Source: an uncultured Ruminiclostridium sp.
GTDB taxonomy: Bacteria > Bacillota > Clostridia > Oscillospirales > Ruminococcaceae
Assembly: GCA_910579265.1 (NCBI GenBank)
Contig: CAJTTE010000002.1
Coordinates: 181,884 to 245,883 of the forward strand
DNA length: 64,000 nt
Direction of reading: 5' to 3'
Shown here: one piece after another, positions 43,812 through 53,542 of the stretch
How positions within the stretch are numbered: the stretch's first letter is position 1
How the letters are laid out: each line of letters opens with the position of its first letter
The notes under the pieces: generated by a model
What the model saw: only the letters and a program-made list of their open reading frames with translations
What the model was told of the DNA's origin: nothing
Database searches by the model: none
Position numbers and translations under genes: made by a program

Positions 43812-44240
43812 TTATATTATCGATTCCATCTGAATATAAAGTCCCTGGCGGAACGTTATTTCGAAGCCGAGACTTTTATATAACGAAACGGCTGGCTCGA
43901 GAGTTATTCGGGTATCCAAATACAGCTTGCGGCAGCCCTGAGCCCTTGCGTGATCCTTTAATACGTTAAACAGCTGTTTGGATATTCCTTTTCCTCGGTG
44001 ATCCTTCCGTATAAACAACCGCTTGACCTCTCCGGAATCGGGATTTTTTTTACGGTAAGCGATACATCCTATCGGTTGATCCTGTTCATATGCGATCCAG
44101 ACATTTTCTATATTTTCACTTACATCGTATCTTGTGTAGTACGCTTTGTCTTCGCCGAGAAAATCAAGCATAAAATCGTCATGCTCGGAAAAAAGCCGTA
44201 AAACCGACTGCTCCGAGACCTTTGCCGGGAGAATGTTCAT
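43812..44240 (-). CDS. GNAT family N-acetyltransferase
   Basis: A 142-residue acetyltransferase: AYRKKNPDSGEVKRLFIRKD leads to the acetyl-CoA loop DHRGKGISKQLF, and EPAVSLYKSLGFEIT is the usual end. The substrate is not predictable. It lies 40 bases downstream of the Mur ligase start region's opposite side, with a ribosome site AAAGGAATT before the ATG. Confidence 0.88.
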   Translation of the reverse strand: MNILPAKVSEQSVLRLFSEHDDFMLDFLGEDKAYYTRYDVSENIENVWIAYEQDQPIGCIAYRKKNPDSGEVKRLFIRKDHRGKGISKQLFNVLKDHARAQGCRKLYLDTRITLEPAVSLYKSLGFEITFRQGLYIQMESII

Positions 44241-44280
44241 TTTTGTAATTCCTTTCGTTTGTCGGAACAGCTCTTACATT

Positions 44281-45963
44281 TCAGTAATTGTCCGGCAAAT
44301 CGTTCTCCAGTAATATTATTTTTTTTGCTCCCCCTGTTTTCAGCATATCGCATTTGGATAGCGCTTCTTTAAGGTTTTTGGCAACAAAGGTTTTATCATC
44401 CGGATAGCCGGCTTCCCTTAATCCGTCGACAATGGGCTCGGCTTGCTTTTCCCCTACGGCAATAACAAAGTCGCATACTTCCGCCGCCTGCCTTCCGAAT
44501 GCCTTATTGAGCTCGTATTCCTTTTCACCGAGCTCCACCATTCCCGGTGAAACGAGAATCTTATATCCTTCCATCAGTCCCAGTGCGTCCAAAGCTGCCT
44601 TTGCTCCCGAAGGGTTGCTGTTGAAAGCGTCGTCAATAATTACGGAAGCTCCCTTGTCGACTATCTCCATACGGTGGGGGACCGCTTCAAGTCTTCTCAC
44701 AGGTATTTTAAGCTCGCTGAAGGATACTCCCATCGTATTTGAAACCGCAATTGCACCCAAAATATTCTGAACGTTATGAGTACCGATAAGCTTGGTGGAA
44801 AAGTCCGCGCTTTCTTCACCGTGATGAACGGTAAAGGACGTTCCCTTTACGGAGACCGAAACATTGTCGGCATAATAATCATAATCGCTTGAAAAACCGT
44901 AGGAAACAACGTTTTTATCGGTTTTCCGGTTTCTGATCAGCTCGTTGTCATAGTTAAGAAATACCGTACCGTCGGTTATACAGTCTGAAATTTCGAATTT
45001 TGTCCTGATGATATTTTCAACGGATTTGAAGGTCTCAAGGTGCTGTTCTCCGATCGAAGTTATCATGGAGTGCTTAGGATGAACGATATCGCATATCTCC
45101 TTGATCTCTCCTACGCCCTTTGCTCCCATCTCGCAGATGAAATAATCATAGGTGGCGTTAAGAGAGCCTCTCACCGTTTTTACGACGCCCATGGTTGTAT
45201 TATAGCTTTCCGGTGTCATCAACACATTGTATTTGGCTGAAAGAAGCTTGTTTAAATAAAACTTTGTGGAGGTTTTTCCGTAGCTTCCCGTTATTCCGAT
45301 TGTGATCAGATTCGGAAGCTCGTTTATTATGCGCTTGGCATCGTTGATATAGTGATCGTTTACGGCTTTTTCTATGGGTTTATTGATAACATTGGCTATC
45401 ATTGGCATAAACAGCGAAAAAATCTGCCACAGGCAAAGAACAAAAACATTAAGCCCGTTTTCAAACAAAAAGATCATGGAAAGGGCGCACACTGCCCCGT
45501 AAAAAACTATACTTGTCGCGCACATTCTTATGACCCGGGGAGTAAACACTAATTTTTTTTTGGCAGGCTGTTTTCTTTTGCAGAAAAGGAGTCCGATTAT
45601 CAAAAGTCCGCAGCAAACCAATAGGTTTGTAGTCATATAAGAGTAAAAGGCGCCGTTGATTTTTTCGAAATTGCCTAAAGCAACGTCGCTTAACGAACTG
45701 AAAATATCGTTTGTGGCGTATTTTTCCCAGCATTTATCATATAGACCGTAACAGGATATCAGTCCGTAAATTGCGGCAAGAGCAGGAAAAATATGCCGTC
45801 CGATAATATTTTTGAAATTGTTTTTTATCCAATGAAGCTGTTCTTCGGCACTGTAGGAATTTAGCTGAAACATATGCATATAGTGAAGATAATTGATCGT
45901 AAAGGAGAATAAAAGCACTATGAAAAAAGAGACATAGCTTGCGATATATAAAATATAGGTCAT
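44281..45963 (-). CDS. Membrane-anchored MurF-like Mur ligase
   Basis: A 560-residue Mur ligase. Residues 1-200 hold about five membrane spans in place of the soluble UDP-binding domain of normal MurF. The ATP-binding P-loop GITGSYGKTSTK follows, then TPESYNTTMGVVK, EMGAKGVGEI and DDAFNSNPSGAKAALDAL, which is the MurF pattern (D-Ala-D-Ala addition to the muramyl tripeptide). The substrate may instead be a lipid-linked or capsular precursor. The gene stands alone; ddl is 3 kb away. Confidence 0.88.
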   Translation of the reverse strand: MTYILYIASYVSFFIVLLFSFTINYLHYMHMFQLNSYSAEEQLHWIKNNFKNIIGRHIFPALAAIYGLISCYGLYDKCWEKYATNDIFSSLSDVALGNFEKINGAFYSYMTTNLLVCCGLLIIGLLFCKRKQPAKKKLVFTPRVIRMCATSIVFYGAVCALSMIFLFENGLNVFVLCLWQIFSLFMPMIANVINKPIEKAVNDHYINDAKRIINELPNLITIGITGSYGKTSTKFYLNKLLSAKYNVLMTPESYNTTMGVVKTVRGSLNATYDYFICEMGAKGVGEIKEICDIVHPKHSMITSIGEQHLETFKSVENIIRTKFEISDCITDGTVFLNYDNELIRNRKTDKNVVSYGFSSDYDYYADNVSVSVKGTSFTVHHGEESADFSTKLIGTHNVQNILGAIAVSNTMGVSFSELKIPVRRLEAVPHRMEIVDKGASVIIDDAFNSNPSGAKAALDALGLMEGYKILVSPGMVELGEKEYELNKAFGRQAAEVCDFVIAVGEKQAEPIVDGLREAGYPDDKTFVAKNLKEALSKCDMLKTGGAKKIILLENDLPDNY

Positions 45964-45993
45964 AAATTTTCTCCAAGCAGTTGTTATTGAGAT

Positions 45994-46173
45994 TTAAGTC
46001 AACACCGCACAATGATTGCGTGTAAATTGCGCAGTCAGATTTTTTGTCAGCTTGCAAAAATTCCACGCAGGAATACTGACGTATTTCAAGGAGAATTTGT
46101 GTAAGCCGACGGAATATATGCAAGCAAGCCGCAAGCAAAGCCTTCAGGCGGTCATTGTGCGGTATTGCCTTAA
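45994..46173. repeat. Family B element, copy 4
   Basis: A 180-bp copy with TTAA at both borders. The border TTAA at 46170-46173 includes the TAA stop of the alpha/beta hydrolase gene. Confidence 0.9.
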
Positions 46174-46943
46174 TTCAAATCAAAAAATGAACCGAGAATA
46201 CGGCAGAAGCGGCCGCTTTGCTCCAAAAAAGCATAATGCCCGCCGCTCTCAAACACTACGAGCCCCGCGTCGGGGATAAGCCTTTCCATAAGCCGACCGT
46301 CGGACAAAGGCGTTGCGTCGTCCTTCTCGCCCCAGATCAGCAGGGTAGGGACATTTATATTCTGTATAAGCTCCGTCAGATCTTCATTTACTACCTTTAC
46401 AAGGCATTGACGCATAACAGGCGAAGCGGCATTATAATCCGCCGAGCCGTTTTTCTTTCTGAGATTTTCGAGAGCATCCGGCATTACTTTTCGAAAAGGT
46501 GCTGTTGAAAGTATTCTTTTCCCGATTTTGTAGCATTTTGTTTTCAGTATGCTTTTCGCCGACTGCTTTGGGCGTATGCCCGCGCTGCCCGTTAAAACGA
46601 TTTTCTCTACACTTAAGGGCAATTCGTTTTGCGACATAAGCTTTATCGTGATTCTGCCGCCAAAGCTGTGGGCGATAATATAACAGCTTTCTATATCCAT
46701 TTTTTTGCAGAAGCTGACAGTAAAATTAACATAGTCGTCAACATCCCACGGCGTTTTTGGTTCGTCGCTGTTCCCGAAGCCCGGGAGATCGGGAGCGATA
46801 ACCCTGAAATGGGGCGAAAGATAATTTATGACGTTATTAAACAGCGTTATGTCCGCGCCCCAGCCGTGAAGTAAAAGAACGCATTTTTCGCCTTCGCCGG
46901 CGCAGACATAGTTTATTCTGAGTCCGTCTATTTCAATAAACAA
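46170..46943 (-). CDS. Alpha/beta hydrolase
   Basis: A 257-residue alpha/beta hydrolase. The oxyanion HGWGAD lies near residue 26, the nucleophile Ser93 in AHSFGGR, the acid in IWGEKDDATPLSDG, and the His in SGGHYAFLEQSG. It resembles small carboxylesterases of the MhpC/BioH group. The natural substrate is unknown. AGGTAAATC precedes the start. The stop codon overlaps the border of family B copy 4. Confidence 0.9.
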   Translation of the reverse strand: MFIEIDGLRINYVCAGEGEKCVLLLHGWGADITLFNNVINYLSPHFRVIAPDLPGFGNSDEPKTPWDVDDYVNFTVSFCKKMDIESCYIIAHSFGGRITIKLMSQNELPLSVEKIVLTGSAGIRPKQSAKSILKTKCYKIGKRILSTAPFRKVMPDALENLRKKNGSADYNAASPVMRQCLVKVVNEDLTELIQNINVPTLLIWGEKDDATPLSDGRLMERLIPDAGLVVFESGGHYAFLEQSGRFCRILGSFFDLN

Positions 46944-47077
46944 GATTTACCTCCAAAGAGAAATATATCCATACATTATAATATTATATTACCGCGCATT
47001 TTATTTGTCAAGGAAAAAAGAAATTTGCTTTCTCTTGCATGCCGGAAAATAAAACCCGGAAGCGTCAGCTTTGTCGA

Positions 47078-47197
47078 AAAAAAATAAAACAGCGCTTTCG
47101 GATGAAAGCGCTTTATTGAACCGCAAAGCGGATATTTTGTTGATGTAAGGCTTTCCCCCCGCAATACTTCACAAAAGGAAAGACCCTACTGAGTATG
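47078..47197 (-). ncRNA. Candidate structured RNA with terminator
   Basis: On the minus strand an AGGG-U-CUUUCC arm (47187-47177) pairs with GGAAAGCCUU (47156-47147) around a 20-base loop rich in G. Then a CCGC/GCGG mini-hairpin and a strong terminator AGCGCUUUC-AUCC-GAAAGCGCU with UGUUUUAUUUUUUUU (47112-47078) follow. A TATAAT lies at 47208-47203, with no good -35. No open frame fits. It may be a small RNA of about 120 nt. It is not similar to RNA families I know by sight. Confidence 0.4.
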
Positions 47198-47346
47198 GCT
47201 TTATTATATATGCCGAATATGACGGTTATATGACAGTGAGCTGATATAAATATATTAAAAGTCGGAAAACGGTATGAGACAACAGGAGCTGTTACCTTTC
47301 TGAAATTTCGGTTTTGGGGGAAGCTTTTGAAAGTTCAGGGAAAATC

Positions 47347-47384
47347 AAAAGCCGGAAAAATGCTTTAAAATTTTCCGGCTGAGT
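47347..47384 (-). terminator. Terminator after hemW
   Basis: AGCCGGAAAAT and its complement ATTTTTCCGGCT, loop TTTAAAGC, followed by TTTGATTTT on the minus strand. It lies about 100 bases after the hemW stop. Confidence 0.75.
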
Positions 47385-47481
47385 CTATGATTGGATTTTA
47401 GGTCAAAAAAGTTTTTTTCGGCTCTGCCATATGCAAAAGCCGGATTTTAAAACTCGGTCTTGATATTTTCCTTTGATGGAT

Positions 47482-48570
47482 TTACGATCCGATAAGAAGC
47501 CCGATAACCGCGTTGGAAACAAGAAATCCTTCTGCGGTCAAAGCGACCCTGTCATTGTCATAATTAAAATAAAAGTCCGGAATGTTGTCAAGGCGCTTTA
47601 TAAATTCATTTATATTTCCGCCGCGTTTACCGTACTCCTTCATATAAAGCCCTTCGGACAGCCTGAGTCTGAGCATTGCATACTCTTGCGCTTCGGTCCA
47701 TCCACAGTCGTCCTCGGGTATGGATGATTGAAATTGCGATTCAATAAAACGGGAAAGGTTTCTTTCCGTAAAAAAGCGGGTTCCATTATAATGGGAGTGT
47801 GCGGCAGGACCTATCCCCAGGTATTCATCACGGTTCCAATATTTTAAATTATGTCTGCATTCGAAGCCCTTTCTGGAAAAGTTGCTTATTTCATATTGTT
47901 CAAATCCCGAATCCTTAAGCTTTTGGGCAACGGCAAGGTACATTTCGCAGACTTCGTCCTCTCCGGGAAGCTCGGGCTTTTTAAGAGCAAAGGGCGTATT
48001 CTCTTCTATTTTAAGCATATATACGGAAATATGCTGAAGAGGCAGCTTTGAAAGCATATCTGCGGTTTTCGTCACCCCTTGGACGGTTTGTCCCTGTGAA
48101 CCGATCATCATGTCTGCCGATATATTATAAAATCCGCATGCCGCAGCGGTTTTCACCGCATTTACAGCGTCGTCGGAGCTGTGTCGTCTTCCGAGAGCGC
48201 CGAGCTGGCTGTCATCAAGGCTTTGAATGCCGAAGGAAATACGGTTCACGCCTGCTTTAAAAAGAGCGGAAAGATTTTCTCGGTCCGTACAGCAGGGATT
48301 TGCTTCCACCGTTACCTCCGGCTCAGAGGAAGTCCTTACCAGCTTCAATATTTCGCATATTTCCCGCCATAGCAGGATTGGCGTGCCCCCGCCGAAATAT
48401 ATCGTATCAAAGCTTCCGCCATAGTGTATTATATTTCGTTTTACCGCTTCCGAATATGCTTTTGCGGTGCTATCATCGTACTTCACCGAATAAAAGTCGC
48501 AGTACGGGCATTTGGACAGGCAGAACGGTATATGGATATAAAGACCTCTGTGTTCGGCGTTGTTATTCAT
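47482..48570 (-). CDS. hemW: Radical SAM protein HemW
   Basis: A 362-residue HemW, a radical SAM heme-chaperone-like protein once annotated as coproporphyrinogen III oxidase. The cluster cysteines are Cys17, Cys21 and Cys24 (FCLSKCPYC), the extra Phe of HemW follows (DFYS), and [12 protein letters not shown] is the SAM-binding glycine motif. The C-terminal HemN domain is complete. It overlaps the end of lepA by 8 bases, a gene order common in Firmicutes. Confidence 0.94.
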   Translation of the reverse strand: MNNNAEHRGLYIHIPFCLSKCPYCDFYSVKYDDSTAKAYSEAVKRNIIHYGGSFDTIYFGGGTPILLWREICEILKLVRTSSEPEVTVEANPCCTDRENLSALFKAGVNRISFGIQSLDDSQLGALGRRHSSDDAVNAVKTAAACGFYNISADMMIGSQGQTVQGVTKTADMLSKLPLQHISVYMLKIEENTPFALKKPELPGEDEVCEMYLAVAQKLKDSGFEQYEISNFSRKGFECRHNLKYWNRDEYLGIGPAAHSHYNGTRFFTERNLSRFIESQFQSSIPEDDCGWTEAQEYAMLRLRLSEGLYMKEYGKRGGNINEFIKRLDNIPDFYFNYDNDRVALTAEGFLVSNAVIGLLIGS

Positions 48571-50374
48571 CGAGCTTAAGCACCGCCATAAACGCTTCCT
48601 GAGGAACGGAAACCGTACCGAGCTGTCTCATTCTTTTTTTGCCTTCCTTCTGTTTTTCGAGAAGCTTTTTCTTTCTTGTTATATCTCCTCCGTAGCATTT
48701 GGCAAGTACGTCCTTACGCATGGCCTTAATGGTTTCTCTCGCAATGATCTTTCCTCCTATAGCAGCCTGAACGGGTACTTCAAAGAGCTGACGGGGTATG
48801 TTTTCCTTAAGCTTTTCGGTTATTCTTCTTGCCCTTGGATATGCCTTGTCCGTGTGTACGATAAAGGACAGAGCGTCAACAACATCTCCGTTAAGCATAA
48901 TATCAAGCTTTACGAGCTTTGACGGCGCGAACCCTATTATTTCATAGTCGTAGCTTGCGTAACCTCTCGAACGTGATTTGAGTGCGTCGAAAAAGTCGTA
49001 AACTATTTCGTTTAACGGAAGCTCATAGTGAATATCCACACGTTTTTCGTCCAGATATTTCATATCCTTGAATGTTCCGCGTCTGTCCTGACAAAGCTCC
49101 ATTATACTTCCTACAAATTCCGAAGGAGAAAAGATATGGGCGCTTACCACAGGCTCCTCGGCAAGTTGTATCTCACCTGCGTCGGGGTAATTGGTAGGAT
49201 TGTCTATCATTATTACGTCGCCGTTTGTTTTTGTTATACGGTACACTACCGAAGGAGCGGTGGTGATAAGGTCGAGATTATATTCCCTTTCAAGACGCTC
49301 CTGGATAATATCCATATGGAGAAGCCCCAAAAACCCGCATCTGAAACCGAACCCCAGGGCGACGGAGGTTTCGGGGTCAAAGGAAAGTGAGGCGTCGTTA
49401 AGCTGTAGCCTTTCCAAAGCGTCTCTGAGATCTCCGTATTTTGAACCGTCGGCTGGATAAATACCGCTGAATACCATCGGATTTACCTTGCGGTAGCCTG
49501 CAAGAGGTTCTTGTGCGGGATCGTCCGCGGAAGTTACGGTATCGCCCACTTGCGTGTCGCCTATGGACTTTATTGAAGCGGCAATATATCCTACTTCTCC
49601 CGCTTTTAATTCGTCGGCGGTTATAAGACCGGTAGCTCCCATATATCCGAGCTCCGTAACTGTAAATTCCGCATTTGTTGCCATCATACGGATCTTATCA
49701 CCGGTTTTTACAGTACCTTCCTTAACTCTTATATAAACGATAACACCCTTGTAGGCGTCGTAATAGCTGTCAAATATAAGAGCCTTGAGCTCTGCGTTCT
49801 TATCGCCCTTGGGGCAGGGAACACATTTTACTATCTGTTCGAGTACGGCTTCTATATTGATTCCCATCTTGGCTGAAATGCAGGGAGCGTCGTCTGCGGG
49901 AATGCCGATGACTGTTTCTATTTCCTCCTTTGCTTCTTCGGGTCTTGCCGACGGAAGATCGATTTTATTTATTACGGGAATAACCTCAAGATCCTGTTCT
50001 ATTGCAAGATAAGTGTTGGCAAGCGTCTGAGCCTCGATCCCCTGAGAAGCGTCAACGATAAGTATAGCCCCCTCACAGGCGTTGAGCGATCTTGAAACTT
50101 CATAGTTAAAGTCTACATGACCGGGCGTATCAATAAGATTAAAGACATAGTCCCTGCCGTCCAGAGCTTTGTAATTAAGTCTTACGGCTCTTGCTTTTAT
50201 TGTTATTCCGCGTTCCCGTTCAAGCTCCATATTGTCGAGCAGCTGTTCCTCCATATCTCTTTGCGCAACGGTTTTGGTAAGCTCAAGTATACGGTCTGCC
50301 AATGTGGACTTGCCATGGTCTATGTGGGCTATTATACAGAAATTTCTGATATTCTCAGGATAATACAGATCCAT
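48563..50374 (-). CDS. lepA: Elongation factor 4
   Basis: A 603-residue translational GTPase that acts on stalled or initiating ribosomes. G1 is [11 protein letters not shown], the switch [11 protein letters not shown]3 DTPGHVD and G4 NKIDL. The C-terminal domain ends [18 protein letters not shown], the LepA signature. Normal length. It is upstream of hemW in the same operon. A family C repeat lies immediately upstream of the promoter region. Confidence 0.97.
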   Translation of the reverse strand: MDLYYPENIRNFCIIAHIDHGKSTLADRILELTKTVAQRDMEEQLLDNMELERERGITIKARAVRLNYKALDGRDYVFNLIDTPGHVDFNYEVSRSLNACEGAILIVDASQGIEAQTLANTYLAIEQDLEVIPVINKIDLPSARPEEAKEEIETVIGIPADDAPCISAKMGINIEAVLEQIVKCVPCPKGDKNAELKALIFDSYYDAYKGVIVYIRVKEGTVKTGDKIRMMATNAEFTVTELGYMGATGLITADELKAGEVGYIAASIKSIGDTQVGDTVTSADDPAQEPLAGYRKVNPMVFSGIYPADGSKYGDLRDALERLQLNDASLSFDPETSVALGFGFRCGFLGLLHMDIIQERLEREYNLDLITTAPSVVYRITKTNGDVIMIDNPTNYPDAGEIQLAEEPVVSAHIFSPSEFVGSIMELCQDRRGTFKDMKYLDEKRVDIHYELPLNEIVYDFFDALKSRSRGYASYDYEIIGFAPSKLVKLDIMLNGDVVDALSFIVHTDKAYPRARRITEKLKENIPRQLFEVPVQAAIGGKIIARETIKAMRKDVLAKCYGGDITRKKKLLEKQKEGKKRMRQLGTVSVPQEAFMAVLKLDE

Positions 50375-50413
50375 TGTTTTTTATTCCTTTCCTTTCAGAA
50401 CACCGTTGGATTT

Positions 50414-50600
50414 TAGGGGCTGTCCGAAAAGCCGCAAAATGCACGATCTCTACTGACAGCTGACGCCCTCCGCGCCAAAGGATGCCGATAGTTACCAAAA
50501 AACTGATAACTATAAAATACCCCCGTACTTCTACGCTTTTTTCCTTGAAATCGCCGTGCTTTTGGCGTAATTGTACATATTTGTTTTCATATATGCCCTG
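50414..50600 (+). repeat. Family C element, copy 6
   Basis: About 187 bp: GGGGCTGTCCGAAAAGCCGC to TTTTCATATATGCCCTG. It is followed at 50601-50652 by a second copy of its own end (TTTAGCGTAATTGAACCGAT to CATTCATATACGCTC), giving a partial tandem duplication. It fills the gap between lepA and the amidase gene. Confidence 0.8.
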
Positions 50601-50677
50601 GCTTTTAGCGTAATTGAACCGATTTGCTTTGTTTTCATTCATATACGCTCCGGGATCAGCCATTTATACAACAGGCT

Positions 50678-51172
50678 TTATTCCGCTTCTCTCGCGCCGA
50701 GTATATGTATAAGTCTTGCTTCCTGATAGCTGTATGTGTTTAAAGGGCGGTTAAGCGAGTCTGCGGAATGCGAGGCGATCAATATATTCCCCGGGGTAGG
50801 GAACAGTCTGATCTGAGTTACTATAAGTGTATGTGCAAAGCTTATTCCGTCAAACGACAGCTGTATGACGTCTCCTCTTTCCGCAAGGGGAAGCGGAAGA
50901 AGAACTCCGTAGGGTCCCGCGCCTTCGTTGTTGGTAAGAAAATTATAAAGGTATTGTACTCCCGTCCAGGCGGCGCTTCTGTCATCCGGACTGATATAAT
51001 ACCAGCCGAAATCCGGAGTATAGTTCATAACTCCGCATCCCGCGTAAATACACTGAGAAACAAAATTTGTACAGTCGCCCCCGATTTCATCAAATGCATA
51101 AAATTCCGGATTTCTTGAAAACGCCCATTGGTTGGCGTAGCTTACAGCCTTGTCACGGTCGTACATATACAT
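50678..51172 (-). CDS. Putative amidase-domain protein
   Basis: A 164-residue protein that is an amidase domain (Amidase_6 type) almost alone. The nucleophile Cys34 lies in GGDCTNFVSQC, and the histidine in FAHTLIV or ASHSADSLNRPL. No signal peptide is seen, whereas larger relatives are secreted and act on peptidoglycan or peptides. It may be cytoplasmic, or may leave the cell in another way. It is 54 bases downstream of the 82-residue gene at 51227. Confidence 0.82.
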   Translation of the reverse strand: MYMYDRDKAVSYANQWAFSRNPEFYAFDEIGGDCTNFVSQCIYAGCGVMNYTPDFGWYYISPDDRSAAWTGVQYLYNFLTNNEGAGPYGVLLPLPLAERGDVIQLSFDGISFAHTLIVTQIRLFPTPGNILIASHSADSLNRPLNTYSYQEARLIHILGAREAE

Positions 51173-51226
51173 ACCTCCATATCGTTATCAGCTTACAGCC
51201 AATATATATGGCGGGATGGCAAGTAC

Positions 51227-51475
51227 TTATACTTCCCGTTTGAATTCGTCGCTTAGGTATTGATTTATATCATATAGCGATTTTTCGTTTAGTTCAAAAT
51301 GCTTTTCCTCAATATCTTCCGCAAGCTCAAGGCAGACGTTTCCCCGCCAGCTCAGTACTTTTATGTCGTCCGAGCCGGTAACGGCGAATCTGAAATCCTC
51401 CCGGCTGCCCTTGAATGTGTTTTTAAATTGAAAGTAATCAAGTCCGGGTAAATCCCAGCTTCCGTATTTAAGCAT
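51227..51475 (-). CDS. 82-residue conserved-looking protein
   Basis: A small protein, MLKYGSWDLPGLDYFQFKNT to YLSDEFKREV, acidic and without a membrane segment. I do not recognise it. AAAGGAGAT precedes the ATG, and codon use looks normal. It is followed by the amidase gene in the same direction, so they may share an mRNA. Confidence 0.65.
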   Translation of the reverse strand: MLKYGSWDLPGLDYFQFKNTFKGSREDFRFAVTGSDDIKVLSWRGNVCLELAEDIEEKHFELNEKSLYDINQYLSDEFKREV

Positions 51476-51565
51476 AAAATCTCCTTTTTAAGTCGGTTTG
51501 TCTCTTGTAATGATATCATAATACTCTGTCTCTGTCAAGAATTTCGGTGTCTTACGTATAAGATA

Positions 51566-51595
51566 TTGACATTACGGCTTTAATTGTAGTAAAAT
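51566..51595 (+). promoter_or_regulatory. Plus-strand promoter with a long leader
   Basis: TTGACA (51566-51571), 18 bases, TAAAAT (51590-51595). The next gene starts at 51997, so the leader would be about 395 nt. Confidence 0.5.
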
Positions 51596-51599
51596 TAAT

Positions 51600-51990
51600 A
51601 AAACCGGTTTTGAATAATATGAGGCGCGCCGTTTCGGTGATTTCGAGAAAAGCGTAAATCCGCAAAATGGATCCGGACCCGCTGTCATAAAATCGGCAGA
51701 GACAAAGCGATAATAAAATAAGCGCTTATTGAAAGTCGTCCGTTTTGTACGTCTGCGGTAATAGTACTTTTCGGTGTATGAACGTATGCTGAAAAATATT
51801 ATAAGGACGGAACTTAAGATCGGCCGTTCCTATGCGGACGGATTTTAAGGATAGCTTCGCTTAAAAAAGTCGAGGTAGTATGGAAGTATTCAGTGCATTT
51901 TAACCGCTGAAGCTGTCTTTCATGATTATAAGTGCGGCGTGGGACCCGTAGCCGCATAATAAGTATTTGATCTACATAAAGGAAAAGGAG
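51600..51990 (+). other. Long leader region before the radical SAM gene
   Basis: Only mini-frames of 6-12 codons occur here. Several inverted repeats are present, such as GGAAC...GTTCC around 51810-51832. No known riboswitch core was recognised. It may be a structured leader or eroded sequence. Confidence 0.35.
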
Positions 51991-51996
51991 AAACAT

Positions 51997-52617
51997 ATGA
52001 CGATTTTTTACGGATTTGACGGAAAAATGTATGCCAATATTACGAATCTGTGTCCCTGCAACTGTGCCTTCTGCATAAGAAAAAACGGCGACGGAGTAGG
52101 AGACAGTGAAAGCCTCTGGCTTGATCACGAGCCGACGCTTGAAGAAATAATCGAAGCTTTTGAAAGCTTTGATAAAACGGGGATCGACGAACTGGTCTTT
52201 TGCGGATACGGCGAACCGATGATGAGAGCGGAAATTGTGCTTAAAACCGCGGAGTATGTTAAAGAGAATACGAATATGAAAATACGTATAAATACAAACG
52301 GTTTGATCGCACTTATGAATCCGCATTTTGATATATCCGCTTTAAAATATAAAATAGATAAGATCTCAATAAGCCTTAACGCATCGGATCCTGACAGGTA
52401 TTTTAAAATAACGGATCCGAAATATGGCCTGCCTTCTTATAATTCAATGCTTAATTTTGCCTTGAGGATTCAGGAATTCGTACCTGATGTTTCCTTTACC
52501 ATTGTGGATTTTGAACTGGAAGAGGAGGAAATAGAACGTTGCAGGCAGCGGGCTAAGGATTGCGGTGTACCGCTGCGGATCAGACATTATGTTACGGATA
52601 ATGAAAAATATGAATGA
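51997..52617 (+). CDS. TatD-linked radical SAM protein
   Basis: A 206-residue small radical SAM protein of the type often found fused or adjacent to TatD nucleases. The start MYANITNLCPCNCAFCIRKN gives the cluster cysteines Cys19, Cys23 and Cys26, with an extra Cys21. VFCGYGEPMMRAE is the glycine-rich motif, and RINTNGLIALMN follows. No tatD gene is in this window. Start at 51997 chosen for AAAGGAGAAA 5-7 bases ahead. Substrate unknown. Confidence 0.85.
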   Translation: MTIFYGFDGKMYANITNLCPCNCAFCIRKNGDGVGDSESLWLDHEPTLEEIIEAFESFDKTGIDELVFCGYGEPMMRAEIVLKTAEYVKENTNMKIRINTNGLIALMNPHFDISALKYKIDKISISLNASDPDRYFKITDPKYGLPSYNSMLNFALRIQEFVPDVSFTIVDFELEEEEIERCRQRAKDCGVPLRIRHYVTDNEKYE

Positions 52618-52644
52618 TCTATGCTGTTGTTGATTACATATAGC

Positions 52645-52673
52645 TTGACATAGATCCGTATTTTTGATATACT
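52645..52673 (+). promoter_or_regulatory. Consensus promoter of the Fur-family gene
   Basis: TTGACA (52645-52650), 17 bases, TATACT (52668-52673), followed at once by the palindromic operator at 52675-52695. Confidence 0.85.
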
Positions 52674-52674
52674 G

Positions 52675-52695
52675 AAACAGTAATCATTACTGTTT
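52675..52695. promoter_or_regulatory. Fur/PerR-type operator
   Basis: A perfect 21-bp palindrome: AAACAGTAAT, C, ATTACTGTTT. It resembles the 7-1-7 type boxes of the Fur family in length and symmetry and overlaps the transcription start. It suggests autoregulation of the gene at 52728. Confidence 0.75.
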
Positions 52696-52727
52696 ATAAA
52701 CTTTTTGCTTTGATCAATGGGTGAATT

Positions 52728-53111
52728 ATGAAAAACTCCAGACAAAGAAACCTTATACTTGAGACGATTAAAAATAACCCGATACATCCTACTGCCAAAG
52801 AGGTGTATTCTCAGGTACGGAGAGTATGTCCCAATATTAGCTTGGGAACGGTATACAGAAATCTTAATTACCTGAGTGAAACCGGTTTTATTAAGCATAT
52901 TTCCGTATCTGACGGCTGTGACAGATATGACGGAAGGCTTGACCGTCATTTTCACCTTATTTGTAAATGCTGCGGACGTGTAACGGACGTGGAAGCGGAG
53001 AAAGATACGGGTATTGAGAAGTCTGCGGAAACCCTGACCGGTTATATAGTTGATGATATGGATATAGTTATGAGAGGGGTATGTCCTGATTGTCAAAAAA
53101 ACGGTTTTTAA
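52728..53111 (+). CDS. Fur family transcriptional regulator (PerR-like)
   Basis: A 127-residue Fur-family repressor. The winged helix is residues 1-80 (HPTAKEVYSQV; ISLGTVYRNLNYLSETGFI), and His74, His76 start the metal-binding part. The structural zinc cysteines are all present: Cys79, Cys82, Cys119, Cys122. The pattern fits PerR-like peroxide sensors as well as Fur. It has its own strong promoter with an operator on top, so self-repression is likely. No peroxidase gene is close by; targets must lie elsewhere. Confidence 0.92.
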   Translation: MKNSRQRNLILETIKNNPIHPTAKEVYSQVRRVCPNISLGTVYRNLNYLSETGFIKHISVSDGCDRYDGRLDRHFHLICKCCGRVTDVEAEKDTGIEKSAETLTGYIVDDMDIVMRGVCPDCQKNGF

Positions 53112-53232
53112 ACCGAAAGCCGTAAAGACAGCTTTGGTCACAAAACATATTAAGACGTAGCGCGGTTATTGAATTAAAGTATGATGAATAGAAAGATGCA
53201 TATAGATCCGCTGTAAGCAGAAAATGAAAAAA

Positions 53233-53268
53233 TACCGGTGAGGCGATTTAAGCCTTACCGGTATTTAT
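53233..53268 (+). terminator. Terminator after the Fur-family gene
   Basis: AAATACCGGT-G-AGGC, loop GATTTAA, GCCT-T-ACCGGTATTT. The stem is long with one mismatch; the arm ends in TATTTATG, so termination strength is moderate. Confidence 0.7.
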
Positions 53269-53542
53269 GTCTGTAACGATAGATTAGTTTACGGGGCATG
53301 AACTGTCCGCATAGGGAAGGACAGTAATTTTTGGAAAGAACATACTTTCGGCCGCATCAAATAACATACCGGATATGGTCAGTCCGAGCTTTTACGGTTT
53401 CTTGAAAAAAAGCTTATATTGGTGTATCCCTTTGTTGTGGAAATTGTCCCGTTTGCAGGATAACGGTATTTTTTCTTAAAAATGTGCCGTAATGCCGCCG
53501 ATGACATTAAGCCTGCTTAACGGCGGAGCGTGAAGTATCGGT

